64,000 bases of DNA from Limiplasma sp031549415 (GTDB lineage Bacteria; Bacillota; Clostridia; Christensenellales; Aristaeellaceae). Each line of letters starts with the position of its first letter. Position 1 is the first letter of the stretch. The notes beneath the pieces are model-generated. The model saw only the letters and a program-made list of their open reading frames with translations. It ran no database searches and was not told where the DNA came from. The position numbers were made by a program, and so were the translations under genes. Shown here piece after piece: positions 32,892 to 41,637 of the stretch. The stretch is taken from the NCBI GenBank assembly GCA_031549415.1, contig JAVBPU010000003.1:38437-102436 (forward strand). Reading direction: 5' to 3'.

Positions 32892-33386
32892 ATGATCGTA
32901 CTGGGGATCGACCCGGGGTTGGCCATTCTGGGCTGGGGCGTGATCCAGGCGCAGCCGGGCAGGCAGCAGCTGCTGGACTATGGCTGCATTTTGACCACCC
33001 CGCAGCAAACCCTGCCGGAGAGGTTGCTTGCGATCCAAAGGGACATGCTGGCCCTCGTCACCCGGTTTCAGCCGGAAGAAATTGCCTTTGAAGAGTTGTT
33101 TTTTGCCAGAAACGTCACCACGGCGCTGACGGTGGGGGCGGCCCGCGGCATTGCGGTGGCGGTGTGCGCGGCCCACACCCCCAAACTGTACGAATATACC
33201 CCCATGCAGGTGAAGCAGGCCGTGGCGGGCCATGGCGGCGCGGACAAGAAGCAGGTCCAGCAAATGGTGAAGCTGCTGCTGCGCCTGGAGGACATCCCCA
33301 AGCCCGATGACGCGGCGGACGCCATTGCCATTGCCCTGACCCACGCGGCCACAGGGCCGTCCAAAATGCAGTTTATGATGAAATGA
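32892..33386 (+). CDS. ruvC: Holliday junction resolvase RuvC
   Basis: 164 residues from ATG 32892, directly after GGAGGGG. The RNase-H-like core begins MIVLGIDPGLAILGWGVI (catalytic Asp7); EEIAFEELFFARN supplies the central Glu, and KPDDAADAIAIALTHA the C-terminal Asp pair. It cuts Holliday junctions symmetrically when complexed with RuvAB, whose genes follow in the same operon. Length is typical. Confidence 0.97.
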   Translation: MIVLGIDPGLAILGWGVIQAQPGRQQLLDYGCILTTPQQTLPERLLAIQRDMLALVTRFQPEEIAFEELFFARNVTTALTVGAARGIAVAVCAAHTPKLYEYTPMQVKQAVAGHGGADKKQVQQMVKLLLRLEDIPKPDDAADAIAIALTHAATGPSKMQFMMK

Positions 33387-33453
33387 TCGGCACAAGGCCA
33401 GACCCAGCCTAACCCAGCCCCACCCAACCCCACACAACAGGAGGTACCACACC

Positions 33454-34074
33454 ATGATTGCCATGATCCTAGGCGCCGTGGCCGAAAAAAGCGAGGGCGA
33501 GGTGGTGCTGCAAACCGCCGGGGGCGTGGGCTACCGGCTGCTGTGCAGCATGAACACCCTGGCCGCCGTGCCGGGGGCCGGCGCGGAATGCCGGCTGCAC
33601 ACCCACCTGGCCGTCCGGGAGGATGCCATGGAGCTGTACGGCTTCCAGCAGAAGGAAGAGCGGGACATGTTCCGGCGGCTCATCTCCGTGTCGGGCATCG
33701 GCCCCCGCACGGCGCTGTTTGTGCTGGGCAGTATGCCCCTGTCGGATCTGCGGCTGGCCATTTTGACCGGGGACCTGGCGGCCCTGTCCCGGGCCCCGGG
33801 CATTGGCAAAAAGACTGCCCAGCGCATCGCCCTGGAGCTGAAGGACCGGGTGGCCCAGGATGCCCTGGCCAGCGGCGTGAAGGTGGACGATTTTGTGCTG
33901 GACAGCGGCGAGGCCCTGGCCCAGGACGCCCTGGGGGAGGCCATGCAAGCCTTAAAGGCGCTGGGGTATTCCCCCCAGGAGGCCGCCGCCGCGCTAAAGG
34001 GCGTGAAGGGCCAAGGGGACACCGCCGACGAGCTGATCCGCCTGGCGCTGCGGCACATGGCCCAAAAGGGCTAA
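33454..34074 (+). CDS. ruvA: Holliday junction DNA helicase subunit RuvA
   Basis: 206 residues with ACAGGAGG upstream. The OB-fold N-terminus (MIAMILGAVAEKSEGEVVLQ), two helix-hairpin-helix motifs (FRRLISVSGIGPRTALFVL and LSRAPGIGKKTAQRIALEL) and the C-terminal UBA-like domain (EAMQALKALGYSPQEAAAAL) are in the usual order. RuvA tetramers bind the four-way junction and load RuvB. It lies 67 bp after ruvC and 60 bp before ruvB. Confidence 0.97.
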   Translation: MIAMILGAVAEKSEGEVVLQTAGGVGYRLLCSMNTLAAVPGAGAECRLHTHLAVREDAMELYGFQQKEERDMFRRLISVSGIGPRTALFVLGSMPLSDLRLAILTGDLAALSRAPGIGKKTAQRIALELKDRVAQDALASGVKVDDFVLDSGEALAQDALGEAMQALKALGYSPQEAAAALKGVKGQGDTADELIRLALRHMAQKG

Positions 34075-34134
34075 GCAAAGGAAAGCAAGGGAAAGCAAGG
34101 CAAAGCAAGCCAAGCCACATAAGGAGCAACACGC

Positions 34135-35172
34135 ATGGACATGGACGAAAGACTGATCACATCCGGGTTCCGGGAGGGGGAGGACGAGCAGGAAACCAGC
34201 CTGCGCCCCAAAACCCTCCGGGACTATGTGGGCCAGGAGCCCATCAAGGCCAGCCTGCGCATTTCCATCGAGGCGGCGCTAAAGCGGCGGGAATCCCTGG
34301 ACCATTTGCTGCTCTATGGCCCGCCGGGCCTGGGCAAAACCACCCTGGCGGGCATCATCGCCTCGGAGATGGGGCAGAGCATCCGCATCACCAGCGGCCC
34401 CGCCATCGACCGCCCCGGCGATCTGGCCAGCATTCTCACCAACCTGGCCGACGGGGACGTGCTGTTCATTGACGAAATCCACCGCCTCAGCCGCAGTGTG
34501 GCGGAAGTGCTGTACCCGGCCATGGAGGACTATGCCCTGGATATTATGATCGGCAAGGGCCCCACCGCCCGAAGCATCCGGCTGGACCTGCCCCGGTTCA
34601 CTTTGGTGGGGGCCACCACCCGGGCGGGGCTGCTCAGCGCCCCCCTGCGGGACCGCTTTGGCATCCTCTTTCGGCTGGAAATGTATCAAACGGAGGAGCT
34701 GGCCTCCATCATCCGCCGCAGCGCGGGCATTTTGGGCGTGCAGGCCACCGAGGAAGGCATTTTGGAAATCGCCAGCCGCAGCCGGGGCACCCCCCGCATT
34801 GCCAACCGCATGCTGCGCCGGGTGCGGGACTATGCCCAGATCAAGGCCGACGGCGTGATCAATTATGAAGTGGCCAAGCAAGGGCTGGACATGCTGGACG
34901 TGGACGAGCTGGGCCTGGATAAGCTGGACCGGGTGATGCTGGCCACTATGATGGACAAATTCGCTGGCGGCCCCGTGGGGCTGGACACGCTTTCCGCCAT
35001 GACCGGGGAGGATTCCGCCACCATTGAGGACGTGTACGAGCCCTACCTGATGCAGCTGGGCTTTTTGATGCGCACCCCCCGGGGCCGGGTGGCCACCCCC
35101 GCCGCCTACGCCCACATGGGCCGCGCGCCCCTGGCGGACCCCAAGGACAGCGGCGAACAAATGAAAATGTGA
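34135..35172 (+). CDS. ruvB: Holliday junction branch-migration ATPase RuvB
   Basis: 345 residues. LRPKTLRDYVGQEPIKASL opens the AAA+ domain; Walker A GPPGLGKTTLAG (near residues 62-73), Walker B LFIDEIHRLSR, and the sensor LVGATTRAGLLSAPLRDRFG follow; the winged-helix C-terminus contains EPYLMQLGFLMRTPRGRVAT. Hexameric RuvB rings pump DNA through the RuvA-bound junction. Placed after ruvC-ruvA in one operon. Confidence 0.97.
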   Translation: MDMDERLITSGFREGEDEQETSLRPKTLRDYVGQEPIKASLRISIEAALKRRESLDHLLLYGPPGLGKTTLAGIIASEMGQSIRITSGPAIDRPGDLASILTNLADGDVLFIDEIHRLSRSVAEVLYPAMEDYALDIMIGKGPTARSIRLDLPRFTLVGATTRAGLLSAPLRDRFGILFRLEMYQTEELASIIRRSAGILGVQATEEGILEIASRSRGTPRIANRMLRRVRDYAQIKADGVINYEVAKQGLDMLDVDELGLDKLDRVMLATMMDKFAGGPVGLDTLSAMTGEDSATIEDVYEPYLMQLGFLMRTPRGRVATPAAYAHMGRAPLADPKDSGEQMKM

Positions 35173-35257
35173 CAAATGAAAATCTGATCCATGAAAACCG
35201 GACCAATGCAAATGCGCGCCCTCCGCCGGAGGGCCAGGCCCAAAAGGAGCCTTCGCC

Positions 35258-36283
35258 TTGAAAACCAGCGATTTTTGGTATGACCTGCCGGAGAGCCTCA
35301 TCGCCCAAACCCCCGTCACCCCCAGGGACCACAGCCGCATGCTGGTCTATCGCCGGGGGGAAAACACCATGGAGCACAAGCATTTTTATGACCTGCCCCA
35401 ATTTCTGCGCCCTGGGGATGTGCTGGTGCTGAACGAAACCAAGGTGATCCCTGCCCGGCTGTTGGGGGAAAAGGAAGGAACCCGGGTGCCTGTGGAGCTG
35501 CTGTTGCTCAAGCGGCTGGAAAAGGACGTGTGGGAGGGCCTGGTGCGGCCAGGCCGCCGGCTGCCCCCCGGCAGCTTCTGCTCCTTTGGGGGCGGGCGGC
35601 TGCGGGCAGAGGTGCTTTCCACCACGGAGGCCGGCGGCAGGCAGGTGCGCTTTCATTACCAGGGCGTGTTCGAGGCTTTGCTGGACCAGCTGGGCCAAAT
35701 GCCCCTGCCGCCCTATATTCACCAAAAATTGCAGGATAGCAGCCGCTACCAGACCGTGTACGCCAAGCAGGAGGGCAGCGCCGCCGCGCCCACCGCGGGC
35801 CTGCACTTCACCCCGGAGCTTTTGCGGGACATGGAAGCCATGGGCGTTTCCATCGTGCCGGTGCTGCTGCATGTGGGCCTGGGCACCTTCCGCCCGGTGA
35901 AGGAGCCGGAGGTGGAGGCCCACCCCATGCATGTGGAGCACTACGAGGTGACGGCCACCGCCGCCCAGGCCATCAACGCCGCCCGGCGGGCCGGGGGCCG
36001 CTGTATCTGTGTGGGCACCACCAGCGTGCGCACCCTGGAAACCGTCACCGGGGCCGACGGCCTGGTGCGGCCAGGCAGCGGGGACACGGGCATTTTTCTC
36101 ACCCCCGGCAGCCCCTTCCATGCCACCGACGGGCTGATCACCAACTTTCACCTGCCGGAAAGCACGCTGCTGATGCTGGTGTCCGCCCTGATGGGGCGGG
36201 AAGCTGCCCTGCGCTGCTACCAAGAGGCCGTGCGGGAGCAGTACCGTTTCTTCTCCTTTGGCGACTGCATGCTGATTTTGTAA
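35258..36283 (+). CDS. queA: S-adenosylmethionine:tRNA ribosyltransferase-isomerase QueA
   Basis: 341 residues, TTG start 8 bp after AAAAGGAG. FWYDLPESLIAQTPVTPRDH, LNETKVIPARLLG, SAAAPTAGLHFTPELL, LHVGLGTFRPV and GLITNFHLPESTLLMLVSAL are the QueA signatures. It transfers and rearranges the ribosyl part of SAM to make epoxyqueuosine at the tRNA wobble base. The gene commonly follows ruvAB, as here. No tgt is within the window. Confidence 0.97.
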   Translation: MKTSDFWYDLPESLIAQTPVTPRDHSRMLVYRRGENTMEHKHFYDLPQFLRPGDVLVLNETKVIPARLLGEKEGTRVPVELLLLKRLEKDVWEGLVRPGRRLPPGSFCSFGGGRLRAEVLSTTEAGGRQVRFHYQGVFEALLDQLGQMPLPPYIHQKLQDSSRYQTVYAKQEGSAAAPTAGLHFTPELLRDMEAMGVSIVPVLLHVGLGTFRPVKEPEVEAHPMHVEHYEVTATAAQAINAARRAGGRCICVGTTSVRTLETVTGADGLVRPGSGDTGIFLTPGSPFHATDGLITNFHLPESTLLMLVSALMGREAALRCYQEAVREQYRFFSFGDCMLIL

Positions 36284-36286
36284 CGC

Positions 36287-36535
36287 CAGGGACTTCGCCC
36301 CTGGTCCGGCCCTCCGGTGGTGGCGGGCTGCGCCGCCGTTTTCGGCCTCCACCAGCGCTTCCCTGGGCGGAGGCTACGCAATTCGCTTGCGACCCAAGCC
36401 CGGTTCCGCGTGGGCCTACGGCCTCCCCCCGCGTTCGCTTTCGGCTATGCCGCAGGGACCACGCCCGCTGTTGGCGCCCCCACCAGGGATTTCGCCTCTG
36501 GACCCGCTTTTGGCTCCGTCCAGGGGCTATATTTT
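36287..36535 (+). repeat. Cluster of short hairpin repeats
   Basis: Between queA and the LPQTG gene the sequence holds several C-A-G-G-G...C-C-C-T-G stems (36287-36304, 36482-36502, and a GGACC..GGTCC-like partner), related to the REP-like pairs elsewhere. No gene is seen in this ~340-bp interval. Confidence 0.5.
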
Positions 36536-36543
36536 TGACAGGC

Positions 36544-36573
36544 TTGCGCCTTTTTTCTTTTTTATGCTATAAT
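36544..36573 (+). promoter_or_regulatory. Predicted extended -10 promoter for the LPQTG gene
   Basis: TGCTATAAT at 36565-36573 (extended -10), with TTGCGC at 36544-36549, spacer 18. A stronger TTGACA at 36535 is too far away (27 bp). Confidence 0.5.
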
Positions 36574-36623
36574 GCTTGATAAGATTCATGTCATTCTCAA
36601 TGATATAGAGGGGTGGACCCGCC

Positions 36624-38402
36624 ATGACAACGAAGACAAAAGAGAAGCGGTCTCTTCGTAGCAATCAAAAAGCCACAAAACGGACCGGCTCCCTGGTGCT
36701 GGCCATTTGGCTGCTTGTTTTTTTGACCCTTCCCCTCACCGCCCAGGCTGCCGGAGCCATAGAGGTCTACGGTGCTGGCGGCGGGGGCGGCGGCGGCGGC
36801 GGGGGCTTGATCGTTACTAGCACACCCGGTGCTGGCGGCGCTGGCGGCGCGGGTGGCGTCGCAGCCCTCAACGGCTTTGCGGGCGGCGGCGGCGGAAACG
36901 GTTATGCCGGAAGCTACGGCGGCGGCGGCGGTGGCGGCGGCGGGTCTGCTGGGGCAGGGGGCAGGGGCGGAGATGCAAATGGCTATCTATTAAGCCATGG
37001 AGCTGGCGGCGCGGCTGGGCCAGGAACCGGAGAGGGCGGCCAGGGTGCAACCCCGGGCGCGGCTGGAACGGACGAGGGAGGCGGGTGGGGCGGAAATGGC
37101 GTCCCCGGCCTCAGCGCGGTTTTGAATTCCCCTGAAGCCGCGCCAGACTCCATTGCCGTGGTTGCGGGTTCGGGCGGTGGCGATGGGGGGGCTGACTCTG
37201 GTGTTGGGGGAGGTTTAGGCGGAAGCGGAAGCGGAGGCGTTGGCGGCAGCGCGTCCTTGGTTCTGTCGGCCGCCAATGTCAGCGTATCGTTGACGGGTTC
37301 TGTTGTGGTGCAAAACGGCGCGTCGGGCAGGGGTGGGTACATCGGGAGATCGGGCGGCGAGGCCAGCCTGCAATGCGCGGGCACGCTGAGTGCGCCTGCC
37401 CTCATCTTCACCAACCCCTTGGGCGGAGGCGTTAGGCTTGGCGGTAGCGTCGTAGATGTGGATATCGGCACGTTACAAGTCAGTGCCGCCACCACCATCA
37501 CGGTGGACGGCACCCACGCCAGCGAAGTGTCGCTGGGCACAGTGAATGTGGCGGCAGGCCAGACGCTTACCATCACCAGCGCGAATGGCGGTAAGCTGAC
37601 CGTCGGCACGCTGAACATGGGGCTAGGCGGGCAGGTGACGGTAGCGCCCGGCGTGTTGACATTGACAGGCTTTGCAAACCCCGCGCTGGCTTTATCCGGA
37701 ACCCCTATTGCCAACACGGCGGTGGGCGGGAACTACTCGGAAAGCCTGGCGGGGCAGGTGTCCGGCAACGTGGGGCAATGCGCCTTCGTGCTGCAAGCTG
37801 GTTCTACGCTGCCCGCTGGGCTGGTCCTCAGCGCGGCGGGGGTGGTCAGCGGCACACCCACCACAGCGGTGGCCAACCATCCCTTCACCGTGCAGGTCAC
37901 GGACGTGCTGGGCAGGACCGCCACCGCCAACTATACCCTGACGGTGTTTGAGTCCATTTTGCCCGCCCCCAGCCTTACGCTGGCAGGGGCGAACCCCTCC
38001 GGCATCGTCGGCCAGGTGGGCGGGCTGACAATTACGGTGAACGTGACGGGCGCGTACAATGAGCTGATCAACTTCCAAGCCTCCATCAACCCCACAAAGA
38101 CCGCCTCCCGCATTGGAGACGGCCCTGTGAGCTTTGCCTTTACCGCGGCGGAGATGAACGCCCTGGCGGTGGGAAGCTATCCCATCACAGTTGCTTCGGC
38201 TGCTACGGCTCATAACGCGGCCAACCCGGGGACCGTGGTGGGCACGCTGACGGTGCTGGCACGGGGCGGCAACCGGCCCAGCAGCTTGCCCCAGACTGGA
38301 GACGCGTTCCCGCTGGGCTGGATGGTGGCCGGGCTGGCGGTGCTGGTGGTGGGCGCGGTAGTGGTTGCCCTGCGGCTGCGCAAGGGAAAGGTGAATCCGT
38401 AA
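36624..38402 (+). CDS. Glycine-rich cell-wall-anchored protein (LPQTG)
   Basis: 592 residues. A basic 20-residue start and a hydrophobic signal (SLVLAIWLLVFLTLPLTAQA) are followed by an extremely Gly-rich region (about 46-215) with runs of up to ten Gly, then a beta-rich stretch resembling a solenoid (VNVAAGQTLTITSANGG), an Ig-like He_PIG domain (about 345-435; LPAGLVLSAAGVVSGTPT) and a second beta domain. The C-terminus is a full sorting signal: LPQTG at 555-559, a hydrophobic helix, and RLRKGKVNP. It should be exported and linked to peptidoglycan, most simply by the sortase encoded 13 bp downstream. Adhesin or matrix role is inference. Confidence 0.85.
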   Translation: MTTKTKEKRSLRSNQKATKRTGSLVLAIWLLVFLTLPLTAQAAGAIEVYGAGGGGGGGGGGLIVTSTPGAGGAGGAGGVAALNGFAGGGGGNGYAGSYGGGGGGGGGSAGAGGRGGDANGYLLSHGAGGAAGPGTGEGGQGATPGAAGTDEGGGWGGNGVPGLSAVLNSPEAAPDSIAVVAGSGGGDGGADSGVGGGLGGSGSGGVGGSASLVLSAANVSVSLTGSVVVQNGASGRGGYIGRSGGEASLQCAGTLSAPALIFTNPLGGGVRLGGSVVDVDIGTLQVSAATTITVDGTHASEVSLGTVNVAAGQTLTITSANGGKLTVGTLNMGLGGQVTVAPGVLTLTGFANPALALSGTPIANTAVGGNYSESLAGQVSGNVGQCAFVLQAGSTLPAGLVLSAAGVVSGTPTTAVANHPFTVQVTDVLGRTATANYTLTVFESILPAPSLTLAGANPSGIVGQVGGLTITVNVTGAYNELINFQASINPTKTASRIGDGPVSFAFTAAEMNALAVGSYPITVASAATAHNAANPGTVVGTLTVLARGGNRPSSLPQTGDAFPLGWMVAGLAVLVVGAVVVALRLRKGKVNP

Positions 38403-38415
38403 GGGGGGGTGTGGT

Positions 38416-39345
38416 ATGCAGCATCCAAGAGAACCCTTTGATACCCTGTCGGAACGCTGGGGGCCGCCTACGCCCAAAAAGCCGAGGCGGAGGGGGGGAC
38501 GCCTCCTCCTTGGGTTGTTGGTGGCGGCGATGGTTGGCGTGGGCGTGGTGCTGGCCCTTCGGCTGGGCGAATACCAGGCGGCCCGGCAGGAATATGAGGC
38601 CTATGCCCAAATCACCGAAGCGCCCCTAGATGCGTCCACGGAAGCGCCGCTGGCGGCGGAGGCGGCACCGCCACAGCCCGTCGAACCCTTGGGAATGATC
38701 CCAGGCTTGGAAAGCCTTACAGCCAGGACTGCTGCAAAACCAACGGCCACGCCCCGCCGTTTTTACAGCGCCAAGGTCAGCGCCCTTCGCCGGGACAATC
38801 AGGATACCGTCGGCTGGCTGGAAATACCCGGCACCAGCATCGCCTACCCCTTGGTGCAGACGGACAACAACGAATATTATGTGGAACACACTTTTTCAAA
38901 AAAGAGAAACCCCAGCGGGGCCATTTTCATGGACTGCTGGAATACGCCGGATTTTAGCAATTTCAACACCGTGATCTTTGGCCACAACATGAACGACGGC
39001 AGCATGTTCGCCGGGCTGAGGGAGTATGAGCGCCAGGCCTTCCTGCAGGAGCATCCCACCATTGAGGTCACCCAGTTTGATGCCAAGCGGACCTACCAGG
39101 TGTTTGCGGCCTATGTGTCCCAGGGGGAGGGCCAGGCGGATTTTCGCGGGCAGGAGGCTGTTTCGGAGCATGACCGGGGTGCGTTTCTGTACGAGGCCCG
39201 GAAGCGGTCCCTCATCAAAGCCGAGTTGGTCCCCACCAGCGGCGACCGGGTGCTGACCCTGGCCACCTGCACCAGCGGGCGGCATCCCTGGTATTTTGTG
39301 GTGCATGCGGTGCTGACGCAGGAGCAGCTGTGGGCGGAGGAATGA
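38416..39345 (+). CDS. Class B sortase with altered active-site arginine
   Basis: 309 residues. A positively charged N-terminus and one helix (about 29-47, LLLGLLVAAMVGVGVVLAL) place it in the membrane with the catalytic domain outside, after a Pro/Ala/Glu spacer (~60-115). NQDTVGWLEIPGTSIAYPLV, NPSGAIFMD and VIFGHNMNDGSMF are class B sortase landmarks, with catalytic His about 190 and Cys about 285 in TLATCTSGRHPWYFVVHA. The Arg expected eight residues after Cys is Tyr293; an Arg sits at 289 instead. It would attach the neighbouring LPQTG protein to the wall if active. Confidence 0.88.
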   Translation: MQHPREPFDTLSERWGPPTPKKPRRRGGRLLLGLLVAAMVGVGVVLALRLGEYQAARQEYEAYAQITEAPLDASTEAPLAAEAAPPQPVEPLGMIPGLESLTARTAAKPTATPRRFYSAKVSALRRDNQDTVGWLEIPGTSIAYPLVQTDNNEYYVEHTFSKKRNPSGAIFMDCWNTPDFSNFNTVIFGHNMNDGSMFAGLREYERQAFLQEHPTIEVTQFDAKRTYQVFAAYVSQGEGQADFRGQEAVSEHDRGAFLYEARKRSLIKAELVPTSGDRVLTLATCTSGRHPWYFVVHAVLTQEQLWAEE

Positions 39346-39380
39346 GGGCGGCCCTGAAAAGGGGAAAGAAAAGAACGGTT

Positions 39381-40043
39381 TCAAGTGGATGGGTCTTTTG
39401 AAGGCGTTCGCTTGCGACGAATTCGAGTGGCGGGCATCAGCCCGCTTTGGACCCACTGTTGCCGGAGGACTGCCAACCACTGGCAAGAGGGGTCAATGAC
39501 GGTACGCAAAGGCCCGTGATACAGTACAATTTTTGCCGTGTTGAGCAAGCCGCTGTCTACGGTGTTGTCGTAAACCACCAATTCATCAGAGAGGCTCAAC
39601 AAAGTTCCCAGGTTGTTCATAGACCCCTGATAGCGCTTTTTGATTTTATCCACCGGGACGTCATGCCCTCCGGCGGCCACCCGTTTGGACACGCGGCGGA
39701 TGTTGATGGATACATCCGATGTTGTGACGAATACTGATATCAACTGGTATCCGCATGCCTTGGCTTCCCGAAGGAGCGGCCATTTGTACTGGGAAGAGAG
39801 GACCGTTTCATAGGCAAAGGAAGCGCCCTGCTGAATCAAGGCTCGGACCATGGCCTCCGCGCAATGCAACGCCGTCACATTGCGCTCCGCCCGATCTTGA
39901 ATAGAAAGGAGAGCCGGGTCACGGCTGATTTCATCGGCGCAGATATAAAAAATCTCCGGATGCTCCGTGGTAAACTGAGCAATCATGGTGGATTTGCCGC
40001 TGCCATTAGGCCCTGCAAAAAGATACATAGTTTTATTTTGCAC
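39381..40043 (-). CDS. Zeta-toxin-like P-loop kinase/ATPase
   Basis: 220 residues from GTG 40043, 8 bp after GAGGG; an in-frame TTG at 40058 and ATG at 40028 are alternatives. MYLFAGPNGSGKSTMIAQF is a Walker A at the extreme N-terminus; ASFAYETVLSS and RVAAGGHDVPVDKIKKRY are typical of the zeta/PezT-like superfamily, where the Arg/Gly-Gly-His segment contacts substrate. True zeta toxins phosphorylate UDP-GlcNAc and block wall synthesis; many such chromosomal proteins are uncharacterised. A small gene lies 62 bp upstream on the same strand, which could be its antitoxin. The C-terminus is Arg/Lys-rich. Confidence 0.75.
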   Translation of the reverse strand: MQNKTMYLFAGPNGSGKSTMIAQFTTEHPEIFYICADEISRDPALLSIQDRAERNVTALHCAEAMVRALIQQGASFAYETVLSSQYKWPLLREAKACGYQLISVFVTTSDVSINIRRVSKRVAAGGHDVPVDKIKKRYQGSMNNLGTLLSLSDELVVYDNTVDSGLLNTAKIVLYHGPLRTVIDPSCQWLAVLRQQWVQSGLMPATRIRRKRTPSKDPST

Positions 40044-40068
40044 TATGAGATCCCTCAAAAATCATACG

Positions 40069-40094
40069 CCGCCATGACGGTACCCCCATGGCGG
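40069..40094 (-). promoter_or_regulatory. Inverted repeat between the small gene and the zeta-like gene
   Basis: CCGCCATG (40069-40076) and CATGGCGG (40087-40094), a perfect 8-bp inverted repeat with a 10-nt gap. Could be an operator or a mRNA hairpin adjusting the toxin to partner ratio. Confidence 0.45.
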
Positions 40095-40105
40095 TGTCAT
40101 TCCAT

Positions 40106-40339
40106 TTACTTTTTCACAGCGGAGAACGGGAACCGTTTTGCCGCTTTTTTGCAATGAAGCAGAACCGTTTGGGGATCAGTGGGCGCACGCTGTACGGCCA
40201 TGGTCACAGCCTTCAACTGAACACTGCCTTGCTGAGACAGGGCGCCACGTACTGTTATGGGCTGTTTTGCCTTGGCTGCTATGACCGGACGGGCAACCTT
40301 TTTGGCGGGCACATTCGTTTCCTCCATGATAGCAGTCAC
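40106..40339 (-). CDS. Small basic protein upstream of the zeta-like gene; antitoxin candidate
   Basis: About 77 residues from GTG 40339, preceded by AGAGGGA; ATG 40327 and ATG 40414 are also in frame, but the latter lies under the predicted -10 box. The protein is Lys/Ala/Val-rich and basic (PAKKVARPVIAAKAKQPITV, HCKKAAKRFPF), with no recognised domain or DNA-binding helix-turn-helix. Gene order (small gene, then toxin, same strand, shared promoter) is that of a toxin-antitoxin pair. Its basic nature is unusual for an antitoxin. Could also be a non-coding leader with an open frame. Confidence 0.4.
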   Translation of the reverse strand: MTAIMEETNVPAKKVARPVIAAKAKQPITVRGALSQQGSVQLKAVTMAVQRAPTDPQTVLLHCKKAAKRFPFSAVKK

Positions 40340-40405
40340 AGCTTCACTTCCCTCTTTTGTACGGATGGATAACGCCTGCGTTCTCTTCTCATGTGAGTAT
40401 GATTT

Positions 40406-40434
40406 ACTGTACATCAAGTTTTTCAAATTGTCAA
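40406..40434 (-). promoter_or_regulatory. Predicted sigma-A promoter for the zeta-like operon
   Basis: Minus-strand TTGACA (40434-40429), 17 bp, TACAGT (40411-40406). Just upstream, TTGTCAA (40428-40434) and TTGACAA (40451-40457) form an inverted repeat spanning the -35 box, a possible repressor site. Confidence 0.55.
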
Positions 40435-40508
40435 GAAATGCAACAAAAGGGTTGACAATTCTGCGCAACTTCACTGTCCAATATGTTTGGCAATCCTACA
40501 CACAACAA

Positions 40509-40546
40509 AAAAAGGGTTGGTCCGCTTGCGCGGACCAACCCTTTTT
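40509..40546 (-). terminator. Strong bidirectional terminator
   Basis: AAAAAGGGTTGGTCCGC-TTGC-GCGGACCAACCCTTTTT, a perfect 17-bp stem 20 bp after the binding-protein gene ending at 40567. Confidence 0.92.
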
Positions 40547-40566
40547 GTTTCAGTGACAGGTATTTC

Positions 40567-41637
40567 TTAGTCGTACAGCAGCTGCGCGATCTTGGCATCG
40601 TCCATGTTGGCAGCGTTGTAGAACTGGCAGCCGGTGTCCACGATGGGCTCAACGGTTTCGCCGTTCACGGCCTTCACAGCCAGCTCAACCGCCAGGTAGC
40701 CGATCATGTAAGGATCCTGGGTGATGGAGCCATAGAACCAGCCCTGCTTCACGGCGTTCTTCTGGTTCGCGCCAGCGTCGAAGCCGATGCAGATCATGCT
40801 CTTGTACTTGCCATTGGCGCGGTCCAGATCCTGGCCGTCGGTGGTAGCGGCCAAGATGCCGCCCACAGAAGCTTCGTTGGAGCAGAACACGCCCACAACG
40901 CCAGCCTTGTCCAGGATGCCCTGGGCGGTGGTCTGGCAATCAGCGGGGTTGGTGGTGGCGGGCACGTTGACGTTCAGGTCGATCACAGCGCCATCCACGG
41001 GCTTGGCATACTTGTCATGGCCGGAGATGGCCACTTTGCCGGGGGCAACGCCTTCGCAGAGCTCGGCCATCTTGTTCAGGAAGCCGATGGTGCGGCCGGT
41101 GACGGACGCGGAGGTGGCATCCTGGCTGAACACGGCGATGATGGCGGGGGCGTCAGCGGTGGCGGCGGCCAGAGCGGCAGCGATTTCGGGGATCTCAAAC
41201 ATTTTTTCGGCGGCCAGGGCGCCAGCGTTCTCGGTGTTGGTGGAAGCGGTGGACACGATGGAGCCTTCGGGCGCATTGGGCACGCCAGAGTCAAAGCCGA
41301 CGACGGGGATGCCGTCTTCCTTGCACTTGGTCAGCTGCTCGGTAACGGACTCGGTGTCCAGGGCGGCCAGGGCCAGAGCCACGGGCTTCTTGGCGATGGC
41401 GGCGTTGAGCATATCCACCTGGATCTGGATGTCGGACTCAGAGGGAGGGCCATCGAAGGTGTGGTCTACGCCATACTTTTCGGCGGCGTCTTTGGCGCCA
41501 GCGGCGACGGTTTGCCAGAATTGATGCTGGAAGCCCTTAGAGATAACAGCGATGTAGGGCTTTTCGGTGGCGAAAGCGGGCAGCATCATCGCGGCGACCA
41601 AAACGAGGGACAGGACCAGAGCGAGAGTCTTTTTCAT
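40567..41637 (-). CDS. Sugar ABC transporter substrate-binding protein (RbsB type)
   Basis: 356 residues from the ATG at 41637, 9 bp after AAAGGAGG. Signal peptide MKKTLALVLSLVLVAAMMLP ends near AFA; the mature protein opens YIAVISKGFQHQFWQTVAAGA as in type I periplasmic sugar-binding proteins, with AALDTESV, VVGFDSGVPN and CIGFDAGANQK at the hinge and sugar-binding sites. No lipobox Cys is visible, as in the other binding proteins here. It delivers the sugar or polyol to the permease/ATPase encoded upstream on the same strand. Last gene of the divergent importer operon. Confidence 0.9.
   Translation of the reverse strand: MKKTLALVLSLVLVAAMMLPAFATEKPYIAVISKGFQHQFWQTVAAGAKDAAEKYGVDHTFDGPPSESDIQIQVDMLNAAIAKKPVALALAALDTESVTEQLTKCKEDGIPVVGFDSGVPNAPEGSIVSTASTNTENAGALAAEKMFEIPEIAAALAAATADAPAIIAVFSQDATSASVTGRTIGFLNKMAELCEGVAPGKVAISGHDKYAKPVDGAVIDLNVNVPATTNPADCQTTAQGILDKAGVVGVFCSNEASVGGILAATTDGQDLDRANGKYKSMICIGFDAGANQKNAVKQGWFYGSITQDPYMIGYLAVELAVKAVNGETVEPIVDTGCQFYNAANMDDAKIAQLLYD

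Noticed and set aside
36535..36573. Promoter using TTGACA at 36535 with TATAAT at 36568
   Set aside because: The 27-bp spacer is too long for sigma-A; an extended -10 promoter with TTGCGC fits better.
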